Shown here: positions 15,018 through 23,075 of the stretch, piece by piece
Numbering within the stretch: the stretch's first letter is position 1
Layout: each line of letters starts with the position of its first letter
NCBI RefSeq assembly: GCF_014656055.1
Contig: NZ_BNBR01000002.1
Coordinates: 97,700-161,699, forward strand
Source of the DNA: Streptomyces griseosporeus
GTDB lineage: Bacteria; Actinomycetota; Actinomycetes; Streptomycetales; Streptomycetaceae
Direction: 5' to 3'
DNA length: 64,000 nucleotides
Program-made: the position numbers and the translations under genes
The notes under the pieces: model-generated
The model's input: the letters and a program-made list of their open reading frames with translations, nothing else
What the model was told of the DNA's origin: nothing
Databases searched by the model: none

Positions 15018-16384
15018 CCACCGTCTCCCCCGCCCCGGCCACCGCCCTGGCGCCGGCCGGCCCCGGCACCGTCTGCCGCGCCCTCCTGCGGTACTACGAC
15101 GACCTCTCCCGCGTCCTCGCGGACACCGGCAGCCGGGACCGGACGGCCGGCTTCTCCCCCGGGTGGCGGCTGCCGGCCCCCGGTCCGGCCCTGGAGCGGT
15201 TCTTCGAACCGGGCGGCATCAGCGCCCAGGACCTGGGCAGCTACCACGACACCCCGCTGCGGTTCCTGAACCTGATGCACAACCCGAGGACCCGCACCAC
15301 CAAGACGCTGGCGTCCCTGCTGATCGTGGCCCGCGCGGTCGACCACATCCAGCGCACCGGCGAGTCCGTCCTGATCATCACGCCGTCCAGCGCGAACAAG
15401 GCGACCGCTCTGCGCGACGCCGTACTGCGGGCTCACGAGACCGGTCTGGTCGGCGCCGACCAGCTCCGGATCGTCTGTGTCGTGCCCGCCGCCTCCAGCC
15501 ACAAGCTGTGGCGCTCGCCCCTGACCGACGACGACGTCTTACGCGCCCGCAACCCGCTCGCCGTCCTCGACGCCTCCCAACCGCTCCACGTCAAGGAACT
15601 CGCGCGCGCACTGGCCGACCGGGAGGCCGACGCCCTCTTCGCCCGGTACGGCGTCCGGCTCTGGCACACCATGGATCTGAGCAACTACGCGGTCGCGGAC
15701 ACCGCGCGGGCCCTGTTCGAGCGCGACCACCTCCCGGCCGCGCCGCGTGTGCACGCCCATTCCGTCTCCAGCGCTTTCGGACTGCTCGGTCACTTCTACG
15801 GCCAGCAGCAGCACACCGGCCGCGACTGGCCCGGCACGGGAGCCCGTTACTTCCTGGTGCAGCACCTGGGCACGCCCGACATGGTCTCCAGCTACTACCA
15901 CGGCAGGTTCGACTACCGGCCGCAGTGGCAGTACCGCGACGGCCTGCACGTCCAGGACTCCGACCCCCGGTTCCCCGGCCGGACCTTCGCGCCCGACGAG
16001 CAACTGGACACCACCTTCTACACCCGGACTCCCGCCACGTCGGAACGGATGAACGAGATCATCCGCCGTCAGGGAGGCGGAGGCATCGTCGTCTCGCTCG
16101 CCGAGTGCCTCGACCGCTACCCGCTCGTCCGCGACCTGCTGCAACCGGCCGGCGTCGAACTGCCTGCCGACCCCCGGCAGATCCGCGAGTGGTCCCTCGT
16201 GATGGCGGTGACCGGCGTCCTCAACGCCCTGGACCGCGGACTGCTCGACGAGACGGAGATCCTGGTCCACGGGTCCGGCTCCTACCACGCGGACGACTAC
16301 CGGGCGCCGCAGGCAGACCAGTTGCGTCCGATCACCGGGTACGGGGACCTGCGGGACCTCGTGCACACAGCGGCAGTCAGCTGA
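15014..16384 (+). CDS. PLP fold-II-like protein (threonine-synthase-like, DUF6002-type)
   Basis: A 456-residue protein with no clear named function. Several elements read like threonine synthase: NPRTRTTK around K97 occupies the place of the Schiff-base lysine motif [17 protein letters not shown] resembles the phosphate-binding loop, and [14 protein letters not shown]...[11 protein letters not shown] resembles the closing segment with the pyridine-binding glycines. I believe it corresponds to the family labelled DUF6002, but this is from memory. If K97 binds PLP, the enzyme could catalyse a beta- or gamma-replacement or elimination on an amino acid. The start overlaps the panD stop, implying coupling. 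Codon 176 is TTA (15539-15541). Confidence 0.75.
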   Translation: MTTVSPAPATALAPAGPGTVCRALLRYYDDLSRVLADTGSRDRTAGFSPGWRLPAPGPALERFFEPGGISAQDLGSYHDTPLRFLNLMHNPRTRTTKTLASLLIVARAVDHIQRTGESVLIITPSSANKATALRDAVLRAHETGLVGADQLRIVCVVPAASSHKLWRSPLTDDDVLRARNPLAVLDASQPLHVKELARALADREADALFARYGVRLWHTMDLSNYAVADTARALFERDHLPAAPRVHAHSVSSAFGLLGHFYGQQQHTGRDWPGTGARYFLVQHLGTPDMVSSYYHGRFDYRPQWQYRDGLHVQDSDPRFPGRTFAPDEQLDTTFYTRTPATSERMNEIIRRQGGGGIVVSLAECLDRYPLVRDLLQPAGVELPADPRQIREWSLVMAVTGVLNALDRGLLDETEILVHGSGSYHADDYRAPQADQLRPITGYGDLRDLVHTAAVS

Positions 16385-16396
16385 GGACGAGCACCC

Positions 16397-17647
16397 ATGA
16401 CGACGCAGGACCACACCCTGCCCACCGCGGCGGCCCCGCCCTCCCCCACCCCGGCAGGGGTGGGCGGCGGGGGCCGCCCGGCGCGGCACCATCCCCTCGC
16501 CCCGGTCAGGGCGCGCATCGCCTACTGGTGGAACAACACCCCGGCTCCCGGCTGGCGCGCCGTCCGCAGCAGGACCGACAGCCTCCCGCGCAGCGTGCCC
16601 GTCCTGTCCTCCCTCACCGGCCAGGACGGTCCGAGCATCGGCTACGCCGGGCTTCCGGTGGGCCGTACGAACATCCTCCAGCTCCTCGAACACCAGCGAA
16701 CCCAGCTCGGCTGGGCGACCGTCCGGCGCACGGACAGCACCCTCCGCTGGGGCGACCTGGCCGCGGGCGACTGGCCCGACACCGACCTCGTCGTGGTCGG
16801 GGCCGAGGAGCGCGTACTGCGGCACCTGCCCGAACAGGGCAGCGTGACGGCGCCGTTCCGCCTCCACCTGGTGGTGGACGTCCCGCCCTCACAGGAGGAG
16901 TTGGCGCGGCTGATCTCCAAACGGGAACGCTGGCAGTTCCGCCGCGACCAGCGCGAGCACCAGTGGGTGCTGGAGGAGGACTCCTCGCCCGAGGCACTCA
17001 CCTTCTTCTACAACCGCATGCACGGCCCCACCATGCGCAACCGGCACGGCGACCGCAGCCGTACCGAGCCTCTCGACGTGGCACGCTACGCCGTGCTGCG
17101 CCGGGGCACCCTGTTCTTCCTCAGCCAGGCGGGCACCCGCGTTGCCGGGGTGCTGTGCCACTGGTCCAAGGACCGGCGCACCCTCACCACCCGGCTCCTG
17201 GGCGTACTCGACGGCCTCGACGAGCACTACCGCACCGGCGCGTTCAAGGCGCTCTACCACCATCTGCTGCGCTGGGCCTGCGAGCAGCGTGTCGCGCGCG
17301 TGGACCTGTTCGGCACCGAGGCGTACATCAGCAAGGGCATCTTCCAGTGGAAGCGCAGGCTGGGCGCCCACCCGGAGTGGCCCGCCAACCACTTCGCCAC
17401 CAAACGCGTCCGGATCTACCCGCGCCGGGACACCCCCGCCGTCCGCGACTTCCTCGTGGCGAACCCGCTGGTGCGCACGGACGCCCGGGGCGGGCTGACG
17501 CCGGTGTACTACACCGACGACGACCGCCCGCCCCGCCTCGACCTCAGCGCCCGGTGCCCCGGGCTCGCCGAGCCCGAGGTCGTCCATCTCGACACCGTGC
17601 TGCAGCCCGTCGCCCTGCACGAGCCGTCGAGGGGAGGCCGACGGTGA
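16397..17647 (+). CDS. GNAT/FemABX-like acyltransferase
   Basis: A 416-residue protein. The C-terminal half has the features of a GNAT-fold acyltransferase, in particular the FemABX group: FFYNRMHGPTMRNRHG, then VAGVLCHWSKD, then a helix DEHYRTGAFKALYHHLLRWA and the signature ISKGIFQWKRRLG near residue 325. Such enzymes transfer acetyl, other acyl or aminoacyl groups to amines. Residues 1-40 are proline- and glycine-rich and probably disordered. It starts 12 bases after the PLP-like gene, and its TGA overlaps the GTG of the dehydrogenase gene, so expression is coupled. Donor and acceptor are unknown. Confidence 0.75.
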   Translation: MTTQDHTLPTAAAPPSPTPAGVGGGGRPARHHPLAPVRARIAYWWNNTPAPGWRAVRSRTDSLPRSVPVLSSLTGQDGPSIGYAGLPVGRTNILQLLEHQRTQLGWATVRRTDSTLRWGDLAAGDWPDTDLVVVGAEERVLRHLPEQGSVTAPFRLHLVVDVPPSQEELARLISKRERWQFRRDQREHQWVLEEDSSPEALTFFYNRMHGPTMRNRHGDRSRTEPLDVARYAVLRRGTLFFLSQAGTRVAGVLCHWSKDRRTLTTRLLGVLDGLDEHYRTGAFKALYHHLLRWACEQRVARVDLFGTEAYISKGIFQWKRRLGAHPEWPANHFATKRVRIYPRRDTPAVRDFLVANPLVRTDARGGLTPVYYTDDDRPPRLDLSARCPGLAEPEVVHLDTVLQPVALHEPSRGGRR

Positions 17648-18750
17648 ACCGCTCCCGTCACGTCGTCGTCCTCGGCACCGGTGCCTTCGCCCGCGCGCTG
17701 GTCAAAGCCTTCGCCCAGCGAGCCGGCGGGCCGACCGTCGTCCACATCGTCAGCGGCGACCACGACCGCGCCCGGCACCTCGCCGGCCTCGCCAACGCCC
17801 ACGCCGCCCTGGCGGACCGTCCCGTGCGCTGCTGCCCGCACCGGCTGGACGTGCCGGACGGAGCCGACCTGCGCCCCCTGCTCGGCCGCCACCAGCCGGA
17901 CGTCCTGGCGGTGTGCGCCTCGGAGTACTCGCCCGCCGAGACCCGCGGGACGAAGACCGCGTGGGCCGAACTCATCCGCGCGGCGGGATTCGGCGTCACG
18001 CTGCCGCTGCAGGCGGCGACCGCACTGCGCGCCGCGTCCGCCGCGGCCGAGGCCAGCCCCCGCACGGCCGTGCTGAACGCCTGCTTCCCCGACGCCGTCA
18101 ATCCCGTCCTGCACGGTGCCGGGCTGCCCGTCCTGTGCGGGCTGGGCAACGTCTCCACGCTCGTCAGCCTCATCCGCAGCGAGCTGCGGATCGGCGACGA
18201 GTCACGGCTGAAGGTCCTCGCCCACCACGCCCACCTGCACGCTCCTCCGACGCCCGACCAGGAGGTGCGGGCCTGGCTCGACGAACAGCCCCTGACCGCC
18301 GTACACGACATCCTCCGGCGAGAGCGCCGCCGGCCGCGCGCGGATCTCAACGAGATCGGCGCGACCGCCGGCGCGGCGGTGCTGGACGCCCTGACGCATC
18401 CGCGTGACTACTTCGCCGGGCACGCAGCCGCCCCCCAGGGCAGGCCGGGCGGGTACCCCGTCGTCATCACCGGGCGCAGCATCGCGCTGCGACTGCCGCC
18501 AGGCATGTCGGAACGCCAGGCCGTCGCCCGCAACCAGGAGTGGTCCGCCCTCGACGGCATCACGGTCGACCAGCAGGGCAAGGCTCACTTCACCCCTAGG
18601 GCGCTGGACGCGCTGCGCGACCACTGGCCCGACGCCCCGGCCACCTTCGGGCCGCAGGACGTGGAGGAACTGCGTACCCGGCAGCTCGCCCTGCGCGAGC
18701 GACTGCACCAGCTGCCCGCACCGACCGCCCGAGCCCAGGAGGGCGCATGA
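17644..18750 (+). CDS. NAD(P)-binding Rossmann dehydrogenase-like protein
   Basis: A 368-residue protein. The N-terminus VVVLGTGAFARALVKAF is a Rossmann dinucleotide-binding loop (GTGAFA), as in opine, saccharopine and homoserine dehydrogenases. The later part contains LNEIGATAGAAVLDALTHPRDYF and a C-terminal helical segment, and I recognise no specific family. It probably oxidises or reduces an amino- or hydroxy-acid intermediate. I chose the GTG at 17644, preceded by GGGGAGG and overlapping the previous stop by four bases (GTGA). The frame remains open for about 2.6 kb upstream, but that part is a shadow of the two preceding genes. It overlaps the next start as ATGA. Confidence 0.75.
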   Translation: MNRSRHVVVLGTGAFARALVKAFAQRAGGPTVVHIVSGDHDRARHLAGLANAHAALADRPVRCCPHRLDVPDGADLRPLLGRHQPDVLAVCASEYSPAETRGTKTAWAELIRAAGFGVTLPLQAATALRAASAAAEASPRTAVLNACFPDAVNPVLHGAGLPVLCGLGNVSTLVSLIRSELRIGDESRLKVLAHHAHLHAPPTPDQEVRAWLDEQPLTAVHDILRRERRRPRADLNEIGATAGAAVLDALTHPRDYFAGHAAAPQGRPGGYPVVITGRSIALRLPPGMSERQAVARNQEWSALDGITVDQQGKAHFTPRALDALRDHWPDAPATFGPQDVEELRTRQLALRERLHQLPAPTARAQEGA

Positions 18751-20078
18751 CCTCCCAGGATCTTCCCGACCGCCCTCTCGACGACCGCCCTCTCCAAGAC
18801 CGCCCTCTCCACGACCGCCATCGCCGCGTCCTGCCCCGCTGGGTCACCACCTACTACGAGCAGCCGCTGCACCCCGTGTCCGCCACCGGACGCGTCGTCA
18901 CCGACGCCCACGGCCGCGACCATCTCGACTTCTTCGCCGGCATCCTCACCAACTCGCTCGGCTACGACGTCGCTGATTTCCGCCGCGCCCTGGACCGCCA
19001 GCTCGACACCGGCATCGTCCACACCTCCACCCTGTATCTCATCGACGCCCAGGTACGGCTGGCCGAACGCCTCGCCGAGCAGTCCGGCATCGACGACGCG
19101 GTGGTCTTCTTCGTCAACTCGGGCACGGAGGCCAACGACACCGCTCTGCTGGCCGCCACCTGCCACACCGGCAGCAACCACGTCATCGCCCTCACCGACA
19201 GCTACCACGGCCGGTCGCTCACCAGCACCGCGGTGTCCGGGCTGCCGGGCTGGCGGCCGAGTCCGTACTCACCGTTCCAGGTCACCTTCGCCTCCAACGG
19301 CAGGACCTCGCCCAGCGATGACGAGCACCCGCCCGAGGATCCCGCGGCCGATCTGGAGGCTCAGCTCGCCGGCCAAGCACCGCCCGCCGCCCTCATCGTG
19401 GAACCCGTGCAGGGCCTCGGCGGCTTCCACACACCGCCCACCGCGCTGCTCCAGCGGTACGCGCGCATCGCCGCCGACCACGGAGCGGTCCTCATCTGCG
19501 ACGAGGTGCAGACCGCCTGGGGACGCACCGGCCGCGCCTGGTGGGGCCATCAACTCCACCGGCTGAAGCCCGATGTGATCACGTTCGCCAAGGGGATAGC
19601 CAACGGTCTGCCGCTCGGCGGCGTGATCGCCCGCCGGGACATCCTGGACAGCGTCGCGGGCAAGTCCATCTCCACCTTCGGCGGCAACCCGCTGGCCTGC
19701 ACCGCCGCACTGGCCACCCTCGACCACATCCACGACCACGACCTGCAGCGCAATGCGGAGACGGCCGGGCAGAGTCTCCTGGCACAGCTGCGCCGCCTCG
19801 CCGCGGATCATCCGCACCTGGCGGACGCCCGCGGTCAGGGGCTGATGCTGGCCGTGGACATCGTCGACCCGCGAAGCGGACGGCCCGACCCCGACGCGGC
19901 CCGCGCCCACGTCGAGACGTGCCGCGCCCAGGGCCTCCTCATCGGCCTCGGCGGACGCCACGGCAACACCCTGCGGATCGCCCCGCCGCTGACCGTCACC
20001 CGGGACGAGATCGAGGAAGCCACCCGCATCCTCGCCGCAGCCGCGCGGCACCACACCCCCGCACCGGCAACCGCCTGA
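18747..20078 (+). CDS. Class III aminotransferase (omega-aminotransferase type)
   Basis: A 443-residue PLP enzyme. SGTEAN (125-130), YHG (153-155), D252 and the Schiff-base K282 (ITFAKGIANGLPLG) identify a class III aminotransferase. This class acts on amines distant from the carboxylate, such as ornithine, GABA, beta-alanine and diaminobutyrate. In this context it could convert beta-alanine or a derived semialdehyde, or install the amino group of the product. The first 25 residues hold a degenerate repeat DRPL(D/Q/H) that comes from a 15-bp tandem repeat in the DNA and probably lies outside the fold. The start overlaps the dehydrogenase stop by four bases. Confidence 0.9.
   Translation: MTSQDLPDRPLDDRPLQDRPLHDRHRRVLPRWVTTYYEQPLHPVSATGRVVTDAHGRDHLDFFAGILTNSLGYDVADFRRALDRQLDTGIVHTSTLYLIDAQVRLAERLAEQSGIDDAVVFFVNSGTEANDTALLAATCHTGSNHVIALTDSYHGRSLTSTAVSGLPGWRPSPYSPFQVTFASNGRTSPSDDEHPPEDPAADLEAQLAGQAPPAALIVEPVQGLGGFHTPPTALLQRYARIAADHGAVLICDEVQTAWGRTGRAWWGHQLHRLKPDVITFAKGIANGLPLGGVIARRDILDSVAGKSISTFGGNPLACTAALATLDHIHDHDLQRNAETAGQSLLAQLRRLAADHPHLADARGQGLMLAVDIVDPRSGRPDPDAARAHVETCRAQGLLIGLGGRHGNTLRIAPPLTVTRDEIEEATRILAAAARHHTPAPATA
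18768..18824 (+). repeat. 15-bp tandem repeat inside the aminotransferase gene
   Basis: Units beginning at 18768, 18783, 18798 and 18813 share GACCGCCCTCTC followed by a variable triplet; the fourth is degenerate. The period is a multiple of three, so changes in copy number would keep the frame and only lengthen or shorten the disordered N-terminus. Confidence 0.8.
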
Positions 20079-20118
20079 CACCGTCGGCCCCGCTCCAGCA
20101 GTCCCAGAAAGGACATCC

Positions 20119-21948
20119 ATGTGCGGCATCGTCGGATGGACCGACTTCACCCGCGACCTCAGCCAGGAGCACACGACGCTCCAGCGCATGACCGGCACCA
20201 TGGCCCTGCGGGGCCCTGACGCCGCCGGCACCTGGCTCGGCCCCCACACCGCTCTCGGTCACCGCCGCCTCTCCATCATCGACCTGGAGGGCGGCACACA
20301 ACCGGCCGTCGCCTCGACCGAACCCCACCAGGAGCCCGTCGTCCTCGTCTACAGCGGTGAGGTCTACAACTTCCGAGAACTGCGCGCTGCCCTCGAAACA
20401 CGCGGGCACCGGTTCACCACCCGCTCCGACACCGAGGTCGTCCTGCGCTCCTACCTCGAATGGGGCGCGGCCTGCGTCGACCACTTCAACGGGATGTTCG
20501 CCTTCGCCGTCTGGGACGCCCGGCGCGAGGAACTCCTCCTGGCCCGCGACCGCATCGGCATCAAGCCCTTGTACTACTTCGCCTACCCCGGCGGCATCCT
20601 CTTCGCCTCCGAACCCAAGGGGATCATGGCGAACCCCCTCTTCCAGCCGGTCGTGGAGGAGGACAGCCTGCCCATCCTGTTCAACGCCCGTCTGGCCCTC
20701 CCCGGCGAGACACCGCTGCGCGGCCTGCGCGAGCTCCCTCCGGGCCACATCCTGCGCTTCTCACGCAGCGGCAGCCACGAGTACCCGTACTGGCGCCTGG
20801 TCAGCCGCGAACACCGCGACGACCTGACCACCACCGTGACGACCGTCCGGGACCTTCTCGAGGACATCGTCGACCGCCAGCTCGTCGCCGACGTCCCGCG
20901 CTCCGCGATGATGTCGGGAGGGCTGGACTCCACCATCATGTCCGCCCTGGCCAACCGCCGTCTGAACGCGGCCGGCGAAGGCCCCCTGCACACCTTCGCC
21001 GTCGAATTCGCCGGTGACGAGAAGGACTTCAAGCCGACCGAGTTACGACCCGAACGGGACGCCCCCTACGCCCGGCTCGCCTCCCGCCACCTGGGCACCG
21101 TGCACCACAACATCACCCTGCACACCGACGACGTCCTCGCGGCCCTGCCCGCCGCCCGGCGAGCACGCGACCTGCCGTCCCTGGGGCAGTTCGACACCTC
21201 GATGTACCTGCTGTTCAAGGCGATCCGGGAACAGTCCACGGTGGCGCTGTCCGGAGAGGCGGCCGACGAGGTCTTCGGAGGCTACCCCTGGTACCACGAC
21301 GAGCGGCTCGTGTGGCGCGACCGGTTCCCGTGGATCGGTGACGCCCCGCGCCTGGCCGACGCCTTCGCTCCCGATCTGCACCGGCGCGTCCGTCCGGCCG
21401 ACGCGGAGAACGACCGCTACCTCACCCTCAAGGCGGAAGTCCCCCGCCTGCCCGGGGAGCAGGGGCTGAACGCCCGTATGCGCGAGGTCATGTACTACAG
21501 CCTGAAAGGCCCCCTCGCCTACCTCCTCGACCGCAAGGACCGTATGAGCATGGCGGTGGGCCTGGAGGTACGTGTCCCGTACTGCGATCACCGGCTGGTC
21601 GAGTACGTGTGGAACGTGCCGTGGGAGATGAAGAACGCCGACGGCCGCTGGAAGAGCCTGCTGCGGCTCGCCTTCGCCGACGTCCTCCCGCAGGAGACCC
21701 TGGACCGGCCCAAGAGCGGATACCCCGGCACCCACGACCCGGCCTACGACGCGGAGGTCATGCGCTCCATCGACAAGGTGCTCAGCGATCCCTCCTCCCC
21801 CTTGCACGGCGTGTTCGATCCGCAGCGCGTGGAGGGGCTCACCCGGTCGGGGTCGAAGACCATGACGTGGCTCAACTCCAGCCACCTCCTTCTTCCCATC
21901 CTGGAAGTGGACGCCTGGATGCGGGCGTACAACGTGTCCCTCGCCTGA
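20119..21948 (+). CDS. asnB: Glutamine-hydrolysing asparagine synthetase (AsnB type)
   Basis: A 609-residue class II amidotransferase. The N-terminal glutaminase domain starts MCGIVG with the nucleophile C2 intact, and the synthetase domain has the ATP pyrophosphatase loop SGGLDS at 266-271. It therefore should make ammonia from glutamine and amidate an acyl-adenylate, as in asparagine synthesis. Beta-lactam synthetases related to this family lack the N-terminal cysteine, which argues against that reaction here. In the cluster it probably amidates a carboxyl group of the pathway intermediate. It begins 40 bases after the aminotransferase stop, has GAAAGG upstream and one TTA codon (codon 309, 21043-21045), and is followed by a strong terminator. 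Confidence 0.92.
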   Translation: MCGIVGWTDFTRDLSQEHTTLQRMTGTMALRGPDAAGTWLGPHTALGHRRLSIIDLEGGTQPAVASTEPHQEPVVLVYSGEVYNFRELRAALETRGHRFTTRSDTEVVLRSYLEWGAACVDHFNGMFAFAVWDARREELLLARDRIGIKPLYYFAYPGGILFASEPKGIMANPLFQPVVEEDSLPILFNARLALPGETPLRGLRELPPGHILRFSRSGSHEYPYWRLVSREHRDDLTTTVTTVRDLLEDIVDRQLVADVPRSAMMSGGLDSTIMSALANRRLNAAGEGPLHTFAVEFAGDEKDFKPTELRPERDAPYARLASRHLGTVHHNITLHTDDVLAALPAARRARDLPSLGQFDTSMYLLFKAIREQSTVALSGEAADEVFGGYPWYHDERLVWRDRFPWIGDAPRLADAFAPDLHRRVRPADAENDRYLTLKAEVPRLPGEQGLNARMREVMYYSLKGPLAYLLDRKDRMSMAVGLEVRVPYCDHRLVEYVWNVPWEMKNADGRWKSLLRLAFADVLPQETLDRPKSGYPGTHDPAYDAEVMRSIDKVLSDPSSPLHGVFDPQRVEGLTRSGSKTMTWLNSSHLLLPILEVDAWMRAYNVSLA

Positions 21949-21994
21949 CCGTGCCACGGCACCAGGGCCGGCAGCGGCCTTCCGTCCTCCTCCC

Positions 21995-22037
21995 GTACAC
22001 CCGTCCGGCGGCTCAGCGGCGGGCCGGACGGGTGTAC
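21995..22037 (+). terminator. Strong hairpin terminator at the end of the biosynthetic operon
   Basis: GTACACCCGTCCGGC (21995-22009) is perfectly complementary to GCCGGACGGGTGTAC (22023-22037), a 15-bp stem with a 13-base loop, 47 bases after the asparagine-synthetase stop. It marks the right boundary of the operon and separates it from the dehalogenase-like gene. Confidence 0.8.
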
Positions 22038-22109
22038 CGGAGGAGCGGAACAGCCGTACCGGCCGGTGGCCGGGAGTTCGCCCCTCGCAATCAAGGGAAG
22101 AGGTGGTTC

Positions 22110-22997
22110 GTGTTTCCCGACTTCACACTCGAGACCGTCGACCTCGGCGAGGTCCGCCTGCGCGTGCGCCACGGCGGGCGCGGACCGGCCGTGCTCCTCG
22201 TACACGGACACCCGCGCACCCACACCACATGGCACCGGCTGGCCCCGCTGCTCGCCGAGGACCACACGGTCGTCTGTCCCGACCTGCGCGGGTACGGCCA
22301 GTCCTCCAAACCCCCCACCGACGACGACCACGCGCCCTACTCCAAGCGCCGGATGGCCGCGGACTGCCTGGCGCTCATGCGGTCCCTGGGCCACGAGACG
22401 TTCCATGTCGTCGGACACGACCGAGGCGGCTACGTCGCCACCCGCCTGGCCCTGGACCACCCGTCGGCTGTCACGCACCTGACCACACTGGACGTCGTCC
22501 CCATCGGCGAGGCCCTCGCACGCTGCGACGCCGAATTCGCCACCCGGTGGTGGCACTGGTTCTTCCGGGCCCAGCCCAGTCCCGGACCGGAGACCGTCAT
22601 CGGCAACAACCTCAGCCTGTGGTATCCGGAAACCCCCGAGGACATGGGCCAGGAGAACTGGGACGACTTCCAGCACGCGCTCAGCGATCCGCGGACCATC
22701 CACGCCATGTGCGAGGACTACCGGGCCGGACTCGGCATCGACCGCCGCCACGACGACGAGGACCGGGCGGCCGGACGACGCGTGCAATGCGGCACCCTCG
22801 TGCTGTGGGGCACGAAGAGCGATCTCCCCCTGCTGTACGAGGACATCGCCGGCATCTGGCGGAACTGGGTCGCGGGCGAACTGACGGCGAAGGGCATCGA
22901 CAGCGACCACCACATCGCCGAGGAGGCTCCCGCGGAACTGGGCGAGGAACTGCGCAGGGCTTGGGCGGAGGCCGAGGCGGCAGGTCACGGCGCTTGA
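22110..22997 (+). CDS. Alpha/beta hydrolase of the haloacetate dehalogenase group
   Basis: A 295-residue alpha/beta hydrolase. Compared with fluoroacetate dehalogenase it keeps the nucleophile D104 in HDRG, the first carboxylate-binding arginine R105, the halide-pocket H149-W150 (WHWFFRAQP), the conserved CEDYRAG segment and the catalytic histidine near H267. The second carboxylate-binding arginine of fluoroacetate dehalogenase is replaced by Y108. That change makes dehalogenation of haloacetate doubtful and may signal another substrate. The GTG at 22110 has GGGAAGAGG upstream. A terminator lies between it and the preceding operon, so it is probably expressed separately; a role in the pathway is possible but unproven. 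Confidence 0.88.
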   Translation: MFPDFTLETVDLGEVRLRVRHGGRGPAVLLVHGHPRTHTTWHRLAPLLAEDHTVVCPDLRGYGQSSKPPTDDDHAPYSKRRMAADCLALMRSLGHETFHVVGHDRGGYVATRLALDHPSAVTHLTTLDVVPIGEALARCDAEFATRWWHWFFRAQPSPGPETVIGNNLSLWYPETPEDMGQENWDDFQHALSDPRTIHAMCEDYRAGLGIDRRHDDEDRAAGRRVQCGTLVLWGTKSDLPLLYEDIAGIWRNWVAGELTAKGIDSDHHIAEEAPAELGEELRRAWAEAEAAGHGA

Positions 22998-23075
22998 CCT
23001 CGCACCCACGGCCCCTTTTTGACGGGCGCTGTGCGAGCGGGCCCGGCCGGTCCCTACCTTGTGTATCGCCGGAGG

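Noticed and set aside
15001..17643. One giant protein upstream of the dehydrogenase in its frame
   Set aside because: The frame is open but its composition is arginine/proline/alanine-rich and it overlaps two clearly coded genes in another frame. It is a GC-rich shadow.
20119..21948. Beta-lactam synthetase instead of asparagine synthetase
   Set aside because: The glutaminase nucleophile C2 is intact (MCGIVG), whereas beta-lactam synthetases of this family have lost it. A glutamine-dependent amidation is more likely.
22110..22997. Evidence of a fluorometabolite cluster
   Set aside because: No fluorinase, fluoroacetate pathway or fluoroacetyl-CoA thioesterase gene is visible. One dehalogenase-like hydrolase with an altered pocket is not enough.
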